Assembly (NCBI GenBank): GCA_025360715.1
Contig: JANYBS010000036.1
Coordinates: 1 to 61,052, forward strand
Length of the DNA stretch: 61,052 bases
Source of the DNA: Candidatus Eiseniibacteriota bacterium
GTDB lineage: Bacteria > Eisenbacteria > RBG-16-71-46
Direction: 5' to 3'
Notes under the pieces: model-generated
Told to the model about the DNA's origin: nothing
The model's database searches: none
The model's input: only the letters and a program-made list of their open reading frames with translations
Shown here: one piece after another, positions 1 to 9,262 of the stretch
Numbering within the stretch: the first letter of the stretch is position 1
How the letters are laid out: every line of letters starts with the position of its first letter
Position numbers and translations under genes: made by a program

Positions 1-851
1 GTGCCGGCGAAGCCGACGTTGAAGAGCAGCATGTTCGACGACCGCGAGAATACCGGCGAATAGGCGCCGGCCTCGTCGAAGCCGATGAGCACGAACAGGA
101 ACTTCGACTTGGGCGTGAGGTTGGTGTATTGGACGGTCGTCGTCTCGGCGCTTGTCGAATCCCACCCGGCCCAGTTACGCGCCGCATAGAACAAGCGCAA
201 GGAATCCGGGAACTGCAGCGCCTTCTGCTGGCTGTATTCCGGGTCGTCCTCCTTGATCAGCTTGAACTTGTACTTGACCGGCTTCTGCGTGAACTGACCG
301 TCGGGATCCGAGCCTGTCCAACTGATGCGGACGGCGGGCGTGACCTGGGCTTCGAGCAGTTCGCTCGGCTGCGGGCTGATGATGAGCACCGACGGCGCCA
401 CGGTGTACGCATTGAAGGCACGGATCTTGGGTTCCGAGAACAGGCCGCCGTTGTCGACCGAACGGATCACGAACACGTGATAGTCGGACGCGGTGGGCCG
501 GCTGATCGGTGCACCGGAATCGGGCACGGTTGCGCGGAAGAACACGATCTGCTCGTTCTTCGTGGTCTTGACCCACGCCGTCTCGGCGCCCGCAGCCACT
601 TGCGCCGAGTTCGGCGGGTCGATGGCATAGAGGAAGTAGTCGACCTTGCCGTCCGGATCGTTACCCGACCAATTCAGGCGGTAGGCATAGAAGTACTTGT
701 CCGTGGAGTTCGTCGGAGCAGACGTGAGTTCGACGGTCGGCCTTGAGTTCGGGAGGAAGTTGCCCTTCACATGGCCGCATCCTGCACCGGACAAAAGAAC
801 CGCCGCCGCTGCGATCGAGGTGATCGCGCGGAGGATCGAGATTCGGGACAT
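1..851 (-). CDS. Secreted lipoprotein, 3' end beyond the window edge
   Basis: Reading the reverse complement from the ATG at 851 gives about 283 residues with no stop before the window edge, so the C-terminus is missing. The N-terminus is a lipoprotein signal: basic start, hydrophobic stretch, then lipobox LSGAGC near residue 25, so it is probably anchored in a membrane. The body contains two copies of a W-(S/T)-G-(N/S)-D-P-D-G motif (near residues 61-68 and 178-185) of the fibronectin/Ig-like sort. The start is supported by a GGCAGGAGGCAG ribosome site 8-10 nt upstream, inside the end of the preceding gene. Only 3 nt separate it from that gene, which encodes a similar lipoprotein, so the two are co-transcribed. 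Function is unknown; a surface adhesion or matrix role is a guess. Confidence 0.85.
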   Translation of the reverse strand, partial: MSRISILRAITSIAAAAVLLSGAGCGHVKGNFLPNSRPTVELTSAPTNSTDKYFYAYRLNWSGNDPDGKVDYFLYAIDPPNSAQVAAGAETAWVKTTKNEQIVFFRATVPDSGAPISRPTASDYHVFVIRSVDNGGLFSEPKIRAFNAYTVAPSVLIISPQPSELLEAQVTPAVRISWTGSDPDGQFTQKPVKYKFKLIKEDDPEYSQQKALQFPDSLRLFYAARNWAGWDSTSAETTTVQYTNLTPKSKFLFVLIGFDEAGAYSPVFSRSSNMLLFNVGFAG

Positions 852-854
852 GGC

Positions 855-2912
855 TTACTGCCTCCTGCCGTCGGCTTGCGGTGACCCCGGTCGTTGGGTC
901 GCCGAAGACGCGCCTGCGCCAGTAGGCGCGTCAGCGGGCTCCGGTCCTAGGAGAGTGAGAGGAACGGTGATGATGGTCGTACGTCCCGGATGGCTGTCGG
1001 CGTCACTTGGACGATAGTCGTCGAGCTTGAGCTCGGCGCGGATCGCGCCTGGGACGATGTACGTGGGGATCGAGAACGTGATGTTCGCGAACTCCAGGTT
1101 CTGGGCGCCCACGAACGACGTGTCGCGGCCCGCGGAGTTCTTGCCGAGAATCGTCACCGTGCGAACGAGGACGGGCGCCGTGTTGTCCTGGGGGCCGCCG
1201 GTCGACGAGACCTGCTTGGTCCAATCGATCGGATCGGGATCGTTCGCCAGGATCTGCCAACTCACCGCGCGCGGGGTCGTGGTGTTGGGCCTGGGCTTGA
1301 AGGTGGGGTCGCTGGTGAGGAAGTAGGGCGAGCGATTCACGTAGAACGTGAGGATCTTCGACCGCAGGGACTGCTGCTCGGGCGTCGCCGTGTTGGCATC
1401 GACCGCGTCGGCGATCCCCAAGCTGCCACCTTCGCGCTGGATCCGGCGGTCGACTGCGCCATCGCCGTCCTCGGAGATCGTGTACGCGTAGCACTTGCCG
1501 CTCGTGGTCATGGAGTTATACGAGGCGATGTGCGGCGCATAGAACACCGAGCCCACGTCGAACACCGGATAGATCGACGACTCGGTCGGCGTGACCGCAC
1601 TGCCGTCGGTCGAGCGCTTGGTGATGAGCAACGACCGGAAGCCGACCGGTGAGCCGTTCGCGCTGTCGATGCGGGTCGTGACCACGCCCACGGGCCGGTT
1701 CGGATCGACTCCGACGTTCACACGATAGGGCGAGTCCACGTCGAGGCCGCCCGAAGGCAGGATCACCCACGAGTTCAGGTTCACGGTGTCACCTTCGGAG
1801 TGCGCGAAGATGGTGTCACCGTAGATCTCGAAGAACGTGTGGAGTTCCTTGCGGCCGGCCGGCAGGACATTCACCGAATCCGGGCCGAACTGCGTATTCG
1901 CGACACCGGCGAAGGTCGTCCAGTTCGCAACGGACTGGTAGTAGTGGCGCTTGCCGACATTGTCGGTGTAGCTCTGCCAGCCCTGCGAGGGATCGTTGAT
2001 GTCCGGCCCGGCGAACCAACTATCGGGTGCGAAGTTCATCTGGAAGTAGCGCGTCGACTGGCCGCGCCAGCCCGACTGCCCGATCGCCCGGAGCGTGAAA
2101 CGCTTCACACCTGGCGACACGCGGTCACTGCCGACCCCGGAGTTGTAGGTGGCCATATGGACCGTGGAGTCACCGACGTTGAAGTTCGGCTCATCGAGCT
2201 TCCAGCGGTAACCCAGCACGAGCGTGCTCGGGATCGTGGGCTCGCCATGCCACTTGAACGTGAGCAGCGCGTTCGAAGGCACGGTGTCGCGCGGGAAGGG
2301 GCGGGCGACATCGAACGAGTCCGTGATGAACGACGTGCGGATCGTGGGTGTGACCCCGCCACCGCTCAGCAGTGTGTACGTGCGGCCGACGGCCTTGGCC
2401 TCGTCGATGATCGCGAGCGGCGGGAACCGGTCGTAGGCGCGGAAGATGAAACGCGCAGGCGTGGGATCCGGCTTGCCCTTGTTGTCGACGGCGTACACGA
2501 AGAATGCATGCTGGCGCTCCGAGACGTCTTCGGATGCCGTGAAGATGAAGATGCTGTCGCTCTTCGTGGTGAAGTGATAGTCGCGCGCCTTGGGTCCCGG
2601 CAGAGTCGGAATCGGCAGCCCGTCGCCTGGCGAGGTGGCCAAGGTCTCGGTCACCGCCCAGTAATAACCGACCACCTCACCGTCCCGGTCAGCGCCCGCC
2701 CAGTACACATGGAAGCGCACAGGGATTCTCCCGATCGAAGGGTCGATCGGGACGCCCAAGGGGCTCTTGGTGGTGATGGTGTCCTGTGGTGCGGCGGTGA
2801 TCCAGGTCTCTGGCGCCTGGTTATCGTCAACGTTTGGTCCGAGGGCCTTGCGGCAGCCAGCACCAAGAAAAGCCAGAAAAAGACAAAGCACAAGCCCGAC
2901 ACGTAAGCGCAT
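855..2912 (-). CDS. Large lipoprotein with Ig/FN3-like repeats
   Basis: The product has 685 residues. It starts with a clear lipoprotein signal ending in LGAGC (Cys about residue 20), so it should be exported and lipidated. The remainder is rich in Thr, Ser, Asp and aromatic residues with no catalytic motif I recognise. A W-A-G-A-D-R-D-G segment near residue 72 resembles the repeated motif of the downstream lipoprotein, suggesting a shared domain family. The start has GGAGGG 5 nt upstream, and a promoter-like site lies about 46 nt before it. It forms a two-gene operon with the next lipoprotein. An extracellular structural or binding role is likely but unproven. Confidence 0.85.
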   Translation of the reverse strand: MRLRVGLVLCLFLAFLGAGCRKALGPNVDDNQAPETWITAAPQDTITTKSPLGVPIDPSIGRIPVRFHVYWAGADRDGEVVGYYWAVTETLATSPGDGLPIPTLPGPKARDYHFTTKSDSIFIFTASEDVSERQHAFFVYAVDNKGKPDPTPARFIFRAYDRFPPLAIIDEAKAVGRTYTLLSGGGVTPTIRTSFITDSFDVARPFPRDTVPSNALLTFKWHGEPTIPSTLVLGYRWKLDEPNFNVGDSTVHMATYNSGVGSDRVSPGVKRFTLRAIGQSGWRGQSTRYFQMNFAPDSWFAGPDINDPSQGWQSYTDNVGKRHYYQSVANWTTFAGVANTQFGPDSVNVLPAGRKELHTFFEIYGDTIFAHSEGDTVNLNSWVILPSGGLDVDSPYRVNVGVDPNRPVGVVTTRIDSANGSPVGFRSLLITKRSTDGSAVTPTESSIYPVFDVGSVFYAPHIASYNSMTTSGKCYAYTISEDGDGAVDRRIQREGGSLGIADAVDANTATPEQQSLRSKILTFYVNRSPYFLTSDPTFKPRPNTTTPRAVSWQILANDPDPIDWTKQVSSTGGPQDNTAPVLVRTVTILGKNSAGRDTSFVGAQNLEFANITFSIPTYIVPGAIRAELKLDDYRPSDADSHPGRTTIITVPLTLLGPEPADAPTGAGASSATQRPGSPQADGRRQ

Positions 2913-2957
2913 TCGCGCCCTCCAGCACGCCCAGTCGAATCGAAGGGAAGTGGAAGC

Positions 2958-2986
2958 AAGCTAACAACCACTCCCAACAGCGTCAA
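2958..2986 (-). promoter_or_regulatory. Promoter of the lipoprotein operon
   Basis: On the minus strand TTGACG and TAGCTT are separated by exactly 17 bp. The predicted transcript would start near 2951 and have a leader of about 39 nt before the lipoprotein start. The elements match the sigma-70 layout and resemble other sites in this window. Confidence 0.55.
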
Positions 2987-3151
2987 GGCGAAATCTTGTA
3001 GGCACTTGGCCGATTGACACATTCACTGGCGAGGGACGGTGGCGGACCTGCCGTGAGGGTGGGACCCACAGCACTCGCGAACACGTAACTTGCTTTGAAC
3101 ATGCGACTTGGCGCTCTCTGTGGGGGCCGCAGGCGCCTTCGGGCACAAAGA

Positions 3152-3183
3152 AACGAGGGCGGGGATCGCTCCCCGCCCTCGTT
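3152..3183 (-). terminator. Intrinsic terminator of the 1469-aa secreted protein gene
   Basis: A perfect 14-bp GC-rich stem (3152-3165 with 3170-3183) closes a 4-nt loop. On the minus strand it is followed by TTTCTTTG. It lies 22 nt past the stop codon at 3206. Confidence 0.85.
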
Positions 3184-3205
3184 CTCTGTTTTCGATTACG
3201 ACTGC

Positions 3206-6200
3206 TTACCGCAGGACCACCACACGGCCGGTGCCGACGACGCCCTTCGCCGCGTACTCGACGCGAGCGAAGTAGACGCCACGAGCAACCTGGCTGCCGC
3301 TGTCGTCCGAGCCGTCCCACGACAGGTCGTACTCACCCGCCGCGAACGAACGGTCAGCCAGCGTGCGCACCAGGCGGCCGGTCACGTCGTACATACGGAT
3401 CTTGACGCGATCGCCGTTGGCGAGACCGAAGTGGACCTTGGCGTTACCGGCATGCATCACGCTGTTGCCAACCTTCATGAAGTTGGCGAACTGCGAACCA
3501 TGCTGGTTGCCAGGGACGTCCAGCGTGACAGCCGGCGTGCCCGTCAACGTGCAGAGCGAACCGAACACGTTGTTGAGCGCGTTGTAGTAGTACGCGAGAC
3601 GACCATTGTCCGTGTCGCAGTAGCGGCTGAGGATGTGACGGATGTCCCAGCCTTCCGACATGGCAACCCAGTTACGGGTGGCGTTCGCCGGCTTGCGGAC
3701 AGACGCGACGTACGGGCCGTTGACGCCGACGTTCTCATAGAACGTGGCCTCGACTGCTTCCGGCACGGACGGGTTGCGCTGCAGCAGGTCGTTCGAGAAC
3801 GTGCACGTGTTGGCCACACCGTAGACGTCGGCGTTAGGCGTGATGCCCGCCGTCGTGATGAGGTCAGCACAGCTGTTCGTGTTGCCCGAGACCGACTGGT
3901 ACGAGGCGTTGCGCAGCGACATGCCCAGCTTGGTCAGCAGGAACGTCGTGTGCGACGGATCGATACCACCGGCAGCGTTCTCAGCCTGAGCGAAGCCGTC
4001 GCCACCGACCAACAGACCACGCGGCTGAGCGGTGCCGCCCGGCGTAATGAGGTAGTCGTTCAGCAGCGCGATGTCGTTCTGGCTACGGTTCGTGAACGGA
4101 CCAAGGACGCCCGAGGTCAGGTCACCCGAGAGCAGGGCCACGACGCGGTAGTACGTACGAAGCATCTCGGGCGTAGGACCGTTGGTCGCGTACTTGTTCG
4201 CGGCAAAGCCCATACCGGCGCGGTTCGACAGACGGTTGCCGAGGGAGCCGGAGCTCGTGGTGAGCGACTCCGACGCCTTCACACCGTACATGTCCCACGT
4301 CGTGCCAGGCTGCTTGTTCTTGCCGTACACAGCGATCGTCGGATCTTCGCCAGCGCCCGAACCAAGGGTCTGGGTCACACCCAACACGCCCGGAGCGCTC
4401 CAACCGTTGTGGTTGCCACGATCCGCGGCGCGCGTTCCACCGATCGAATCCATGACGGAGACCCACACACGCTCGTCACCGCGACGATCGTTGTTGTCGA
4501 CGTACAGCATGCACGCCATGCCGGTGCCGCCGAACGGCACATCCTTCCAACGATCCGGAAGGACGCTGACCTGCTGCCAGCGGTGCGCATCGTTGCTGCC
4601 TTCAGAGCCCTGCGGGAACACCGCGTTGGTATCCGGGCAGAGGCTGAACGCGAGCAGCGAGTCGATCGCGTGCGACTTACGGAAGAAGTACTGCACGTGC
4701 GAGCCAGGGGTCAGCAGACCATCGGGGATGATCTTGGTGAATTCCTTGGTCGTCGCAGCGCCGTTCCAGCCGGTACGCGTCGCCGGAACCGTCGTCAGGT
4801 ACGCCGGGATCGTCCCGTCGCACTTCACGTTGTTCAGGGCTGACGTGCTGGAAGCAGCCTTGGTGGTGTCGAGGACGAAGCACACGAACTTGTTGATGCC
4901 AAGCGACGTGAACTTCGGATCCGACTCGTGATACGTCGACATGTAGGCACCAGACGTGAGGCCCGTACCCGTGATGCCGCCGCCGGTGACCGGGAAGATG
5001 TTGGCCTCGGACGTGTCACAGCGCGCCGAGTTCCAGGTCAGGTAGTTCCACTTGCCACCCGCGTGCGTGCCCTTCGAGAAGGGACCAGGAGCCGCGATGT
5101 ACTGACCCCAGAACGACGCGTCGCCAGAGGTGACAACGGCACCCTGGTTGGTCGGGTTCTGCAGCAGGTTCATCGAGCCCGTGGGCGGGAACGTACGGCC
5201 AGCGGCGATCTGGTAGTTGCCCGGACCCGGAAGGATACGGAACACCATGTCGACGCGGACGTTCTTGTAGTTCGGATCATCACCGGTGCCCGTGAGAGCG
5301 TTCGACGCCTTGATGGAGATGGAGTCAGCCGGGATATCGAAACGCAGCGAGTTGCCCGTGGCCTGAGCGATGTTGATACCACCCTTGAGCGATGCCGTGG
5401 TGGTGTCGAACGCCGCCGTGCCCGGGAGACCCGCGGTCTCGTTGTTCGGGAACGTGTCGTTGAAGAACTGCCAGATGTCAGCCGACACCGGGCCAAGCAC
5501 GATCGAGTTGCTGCTGCTCGTCTGCGTGGCGACGGGGATGTCGACGAAGCCCAGCGAGATGTTGTCCCAGTACGCACCGTCTGCACTGTTGCAGCCCAGC
5601 GAAACCGCAAAGCGGAAGCACTGCTGCTGCGTGTTCAGGAAGAAGCGGAGCGAATCCGGCACGCCCGTCGAGTTCGACGTGACGATGAGGCTGTTCTGGA
5701 AGAAACCTTCGATGTCCGAGAAGCACTGCGGCTCGGGATTGAAGATCAGGAACGGGAACATACGGAGCTCGCCCCAGCACTTGCTGCCATTGAGCTGGGA
5801 AGCGATCGAACCACCGCCCTGCACCGCGGGATACGACTGCGCGCCGAACGACCAGCTGTCACCCGAGAACTGCAGGTTGAACTGGCCAGCGTAGAAGTCG
5901 TACCAGACGTAGTAGTCATCGGTGGCATCGACGATCGTCGTCGACAGACCCTGGTTGTTGAGGCCAACCGCCGGGGTCAGCAGGTTGATGGTCGGCGAGT
6001 ACATACCCGTCGACGTCTCACGCATCGAGACGAAGCGGTTGTCACCGAGCTTCTCGCCGATGTCGAAGTTGCCCGAGGAGATGACCACGCCGCCGATGTT
6101 GCACTGGCGAGCGGGCGAATCCGCCGGACCGCAGAGGTCGTTGTAGGTCAGGTCAGCGAGCGCACGGGTGTGGAAATACACCGAGGGCGGCTTGCCGGTC

Positions 6201-7615
6201 GACTTCCAGACGTTCAGCGCGTTCGAACCGGTACGGTTGTCGATGGCGTTGAGGCCACCGTTCTCCGGCGTCTCGAAGTCACCGATGTTCACGGCGTTGA
6301 CCGTGACGTTGTCGATGATCGCAGCGCCGTAGCTGTGCGACGTGAAGAGATTGCCGCGCGAATCGAGATCCGAGAAGCCGCGGTTCGTCTTCACACGGAA
6401 CACGAGACGGACGATCTTGTTCGTATTGCCCGTCGCGTTGCGGATCGCATCGACGTTGGTGCCCGGGATCGTGACGCTGACCGTCGGGGCCGCAGCCGTC
6501 GTGTCGGTGATGCCCGAGGTCGAGAAGATCTCGTAATACGGCACACCGGACTCGAAGATACGGATGACTTCCGAGAACCAGCGACGCTGCTTGTCGTACA
6601 CCGCACGCGTGACACCGTCCGAGTAGACGCAGGCGGCGTCGTTGACCGGCGCGCCGACGTAGACCTGGAACGAGTCGCAGGGAGCATTCACACCAGCCGC
6701 AGAGCTGGAGATGAAGTTGCCCGTCGTCACAGCAAGCGGATCACCGTGGAACCAACCCGTACGGGTCGCAGACGCGGTGTTGATCTTCGTGCTGAGGTAC
6801 GTGCGATAGAGGAACGAGATGCTCAGGTTCGTGGCCGCAGCAGGCTGCAGGTCGCGATAGAGGAGCTGGTCCCACTGGTCGGAGTAGCCCGGCAGGTTCT
6901 TGTTCGTGCCCGTGCCGCCGCCGGCCTCGCCGTTGAACTCGAGAGCGACCGCGTTGAACGACTGGCCCGTGACCGCGTCCTTGACGGTGTTGTCACCGTG
7001 CTGACGCAGACCGCACCACGCCGAGTTCGAGCCGGCCAGAGGCGACCACGTCACCGCGGAGCCACCGCCGTTACCCGGATCACGGTGCCAGACGCCGACG
7101 ACGCCCTTGGAGCGCTTGCCACCAGGGCCGGCGGGGATCACGTAGTTGACCTGATTGCCGTGATCGAGAGCCCACCACGGACGCACATCGTCCGTCAGGG
7201 TCAGACCACCGGCCGAGCCATAGGCACGCTGAGCCGGCCACCAGCCAGCGAGCGAATCGCCAACATAACGGACGAAGCCCGTCGTGTTGTCGAAGTCCCA
7301 CACCGCGTTCTGAGCATTGGCAGTACCCGGGAAGTTCACACCCGCGTACACGTTCCAGTAGTTGACGATCGACGAAGCATTCACACCGTCATAGCCGGTG
7401 TGATCGGTATACGAGTGGCCGAACCAGACGGTGTCGGGATCCACACCTGCCGAGGTGCGCGTGTGCGCAGCACGGGAGCTGAGCATCTCCTTCACGATCC
7501 TTGCGTTGACGAGCTTGTTCCCGACTTCGTTTTCTTCGGGGCTCGCGAACGCGATGTTCGCCACCATCGCGGCTGCTCCAACGAGGAGAAGCAGCGCGAC
7601 GAACGGCTTCTTCAT
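3206..7615 (-). CDS. Giant secreted protein with C-terminal FlgD/Ig-like domain
   Basis: The product has 1469 residues. It begins with a Sec signal peptide (MKKP, then a hydrophobic run ending near AFA-SPEE at residue 25), so it is exported. The last ~65 residues carry a FlgD-type Ig-like tail: YDVTGRLVRTL, then SWDGSDDSG and GVYFARVEY. In FCB-group bacteria such tails accompany surface or secreted proteins. The long middle is rich in Asn, Thr, Gly and aromatics and contains several scattered Cys residues; I recognise no enzyme active site. The start has GGAGGAAGTCAT just before ATG. Codon and GC use match the neighbours. It is a stand-alone unit with its own terminator and a long leader. Likely a surface or extracellular structural protein, or a protease-like protein with diverged motifs. 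Confidence 0.88.
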   Translation of the reverse strand: MKKPFVALLLLVGAAAMVANIAFASPEENEVGNKLVNARIVKEMLSSRAAHTRTSAGVDPDTVWFGHSYTDHTGYDGVNASSIVNYWNVYAGVNFPGTANAQNAVWDFDNTTGFVRYVGDSLAGWWPAQRAYGSAGGLTLTDDVRPWWALDHGNQVNYVIPAGPGGKRSKGVVGVWHRDPGNGGGSAVTWSPLAGSNSAWCGLRQHGDNTVKDAVTGQSFNAVALEFNGEAGGGTGTNKNLPGYSDQWDQLLYRDLQPAAATNLSISFLYRTYLSTKINTASATRTGWFHGDPLAVTTGNFISSSAAGVNAPCDSFQVYVGAPVNDAACVYSDGVTRAVYDKQRRWFSEVIRIFESGVPYYEIFSTSGITDTTAAAPTVSVTIPGTNVDAIRNATGNTNKIVRLVFRVKTNRGFSDLDSRGNLFTSHSYGAAIIDNVTVNAVNIGDFETPENGGLNAIDNRTGSNALNVWKSTGKPPSVYFHTRALADLTYNDLCGPADSPARQCNIGGVVISSGNFDIGEKLGDNRFVSMRETSTGMYSPTINLLTPAVGLNNQGLSTTIVDATDDYYVWYDFYAGQFNLQFSGDSWSFGAQSYPAVQGGGSIASQLNGSKCWGELRMFPFLIFNPEPQCFSDIEGFFQNSLIVTSNSTGVPDSLRFFLNTQQQCFRFAVSLGCNSADGAYWDNISLGFVDIPVATQTSSSNSIVLGPVSADIWQFFNDTFPNNETAGLPGTAAFDTTTASLKGGINIAQATGNSLRFDIPADSISIKASNALTGTGDDPNYKNVRVDMVFRILPGPGNYQIAAGRTFPPTGSMNLLQNPTNQGAVVTSGDASFWGQYIAAPGPFSKGTHAGGKWNYLTWNSARCDTSEANIFPVTGGGITGTGLTSGAYMSTYHESDPKFTSLGINKFVCFVLDTTKAASSTSALNNVKCDGTIPAYLTTVPATRTGWNGAATTKEFTKIIPDGLLTPGSHVQYFFRKSHAIDSLLAFSLCPDTNAVFPQGSEGSNDAHRWQQVSVLPDRWKDVPFGGTGMACMLYVDNNDRRGDERVWVSVMDSIGGTRAADRGNHNGWSAPGVLGVTQTLGSGAGEDPTIAVYGKNKQPGTTWDMYGVKASESLTTSSGSLGNRLSNRAGMGFAANKYATNGPTPEMLRTYYRVVALLSGDLTSGVLGPFTNRSQNDIALLNDYLITPGGTAQPRGLLVGGDGFAQAENAAGGIDPSHTTFLLTKLGMSLRNASYQSVSGNTNSCADLITTAGITPNADVYGVANTCTFSNDLLQRNPSVPEAVEATFYENVGVNGPYVASVRKPANATRNWVAMSEGWDIRHILSRYCDTDNGRLAYYYNALNNVFGSLCTLTGTPAVTLDVPGNQHGSQFANFMKVGNSVMHAGNAKVHFGLANGDRVKIRMYDVTGRLVRTLADRSFAAGEYDLSWDGSDDSGSQVARGVYFARVEYAAKGVVGTGRVVVLR

Positions 7616-8045
7616 ATGACTTCCTCCAAGCGTCGCAATGCATGGGCAATGCGAGGTCTTCCAAGTAAGGATTGCGAGCGAGGTGTCGCAAACAGCGTGG
7701 CCTCGGAAGCGCTGGTTATTGGCTTTCCGAGAACACTGGCTGCACTGCTACTGGGCCCATCCCCCCTTTCCGCTGTCCTCGATCGACCTTTAGGCAGTTC
7801 AGGTCTAACGAAGACACAAGGTGTCTTGATCTCTGAAGAGCAGCTCCATGAAGAGCCACAGCGGAAACTTTGAGGTGCACGGGGCAGCCAGACGCGAACG
7901 CCTGAACCGCCACGGAACAAAGGCTAGGCGGAGGACAGGTAACTGTCAATCCGTTTTTTCGCTGGCACTTGTGGTTCCCCGATGGGGGCAAGGCACGGTA
8001 TTGCAATCATCTGGACGCTCCAACCTAGTTCTCCGTCGAGAGAAA
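7616..8045. other. 430-bp intergenic region holding a long putative leader
   Basis: No convincing gene. It holds the promoter-like site at 7921-7949 and, nearer the gene, a weaker pair TTGCGA (7686-7691) and TACTTG (7662-7667) spaced 18 bp on the minus strand. A small 7-bp hairpin (AAGACAC/GTGTCTT) sits at 7811-7827. Two 14-codon ORFs occur in the leader on the minus strand, but neither has a properly spaced ribosome site. I could not match the leader to a known riboswitch class. Confidence 0.5.
7921..7949 (-). promoter_or_regulatory. Strong distal promoter for the 1469-aa secreted protein
   Basis: On the minus strand TTGACA, 17 bp, TAGCCT, with an A-tract just upstream (AAAAAA). Transcription from here would give a leader of about 300 nt before the start at 7615. 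Confidence 0.55.
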
Positions 8046-9260
8046 TCAAGGCTGATGGCGCCCACCGGGGCCGGGACCCAGCGCGGCACGCCAAGCCACG
8101 AGCGCAGCCTCGGAGACCTCGCGAAGGGGCCGGCCCGAGCGCTCGGACACGGATCTCACCGATTCGAACTCCGGCTGCCCCCTGCGAGTCCCATCCGGGA
8201 GCGCCGCGACCTTCACCGTGACCGCTCCCCAGGGCGTCTGCACATCCACAAGCTCGCGCGGCAGCTCCATTCGCTGCTCGATCCGGGCACGCACGCCCAG
8301 CGTGGTCGTCTCGGCAAGTATCAGTGACGATAGGCGTTGCGCATCGGCGGGCGCCGCGACGACCACCAGCCAGAGCCCCGCGCGCCCCTTCTTCATGGTC
8401 ACCGGGGCAAGCATGGCGTCGTGCGCCCCCGCGGCGATCAGTCGCGCACACAGCGCGGCGACGAATTGGGGATTGTCGTCGTCGATGGCGGTCTCCAGCA
8501 CCGCTACCTCACTGGCGCCGGGAAGCGTCAACGCTGTGGCCGCGAGCTTATCGCCCACCACCACCCGCAGCACGTTCGGGTGCTCCTTGAAGTCTTTCGT
8601 GCCTGCCCCCGTGCCGACCGCCCGCAGGACGTAAGGCGGCGGCGGCCCCCAGTCCTCGACGAGCGTCGCGAGCAACGCCGCCCCCGTGGGCGTGACCAGC
8701 TCGGCGTCGATCGGCCCTGGCCGCACCGGGATGCCGCGAAGCAGGAATGCCGTGGCCGGGGCAGGCACCGGAATGATGCCGTGCTCGCTCATGACCGTGC
8801 CGCCACCCAGCGGCAGGGTGCCGGCATGCACGCTCGTCACCCCCAGCGCATCGAGCCCGGCGATCGCGCCAGCGATGTCGATGATCGCGTCGACCGCGCC
8901 CACCTCATGGAAGTGCACCTTCTGCACGGTGCTGCCATGTACCTCGGCCTCCGCCTCGGCGAGCTTGGTGAACACCTGGAGCGCGCGGGCGCGCACATGC
9001 GCGGGCAGTTCGGCCTGCTCGAGTATCGCGGCGATGTGGTGCAGGTGGCGGTGCGCCTTCTGCGGCGGGAAGAGCACGTTCACGTGCTTGGCCGCGAACG
9101 GCCCGCGGCGCACGTCGGTCACCTCGATGGTCACGCCCTCCAGCCCCAGCCGCGCGGGCAGCGCCTGCAGTTCGGCCGCCGGCCAGCCGGCACCCACGAG
9201 CGCCGCCAGCGTCATGTCACCGCTCACGCCCGAGAAACAATCGAAGTACGCCAGCCGCAC
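8046..9260 (-). CDS. larC: LarC: nickel-pincer cofactor nickel-insertion enzyme
   Basis: LarC is the CTP-dependent cyclometallase that inserts nickel into the pyridinium bisthiocarboxylate nucleotide to complete the nickel-pincer cofactor of lactate racemase-type enzymes. The 404-residue product has the family N-terminus (YFDCFSGVSGDM), the His-rich HRHLHHI segment near residue 71, the KVHFHEVGAVDAIIDI block and ELVTPTGAALL. I chose the GTG at 9260 because GGAGGG lies 8 nt upstream; the TTG at 9266 would sit almost on that site. The gene is uninterrupted, unlike lactobacilli where larC is split by a frameshift. It follows larB by 2 nt and is the last gene of the operon. LarE and LarA are not in this window. 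Confidence 0.93.
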   Translation of the reverse strand: MRLAYFDCFSGVSGDMTLAALVGAGWPAAELQALPARLGLEGVTIEVTDVRRGPFAAKHVNVLFPPQKAHRHLHHIAAILEQAELPAHVRARALQVFTKLAEAEAEVHGSTVQKVHFHEVGAVDAIIDIAGAIAGLDALGVTSVHAGTLPLGGGTVMSEHGIIPVPAPATAFLLRGIPVRPGPIDAELVTPTGAALLATLVEDWGPPPPYVLRAVGTGAGTKDFKEHPNVLRVVVGDKLAATALTLPGASEVAVLETAIDDDNPQFVAALCARLIAAGAHDAMLAPVTMKKGRAGLWLVVVAAPADAQRLSSLILAETTTLGVRARIEQRMELPRELVDVQTPWGAVTVKVAALPDGTRRGQPEFESVRSVSERSGRPLREVSEAALVAWRAALGPGPGGRHQP

Positions 9261-9262
9261 GC

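Noticed and set aside
129-746. A 205-codon plus-strand frame at the left edge
   Set aside because: It is antisense to the lipoprotein gene; the minus-strand frame has a lipobox, ribosome site and repeat motif.
4928-7873. A 981-codon plus-strand open frame
   Set aside because: Arg/Val-rich antisense of the secreted protein, produced by GC-rich codon bias.
7616-7920. A c-di-GMP or fluoride riboswitch in the leader
   Set aside because: I compared by eye and saw no matching conserved core; only a 7-bp hairpin is present.
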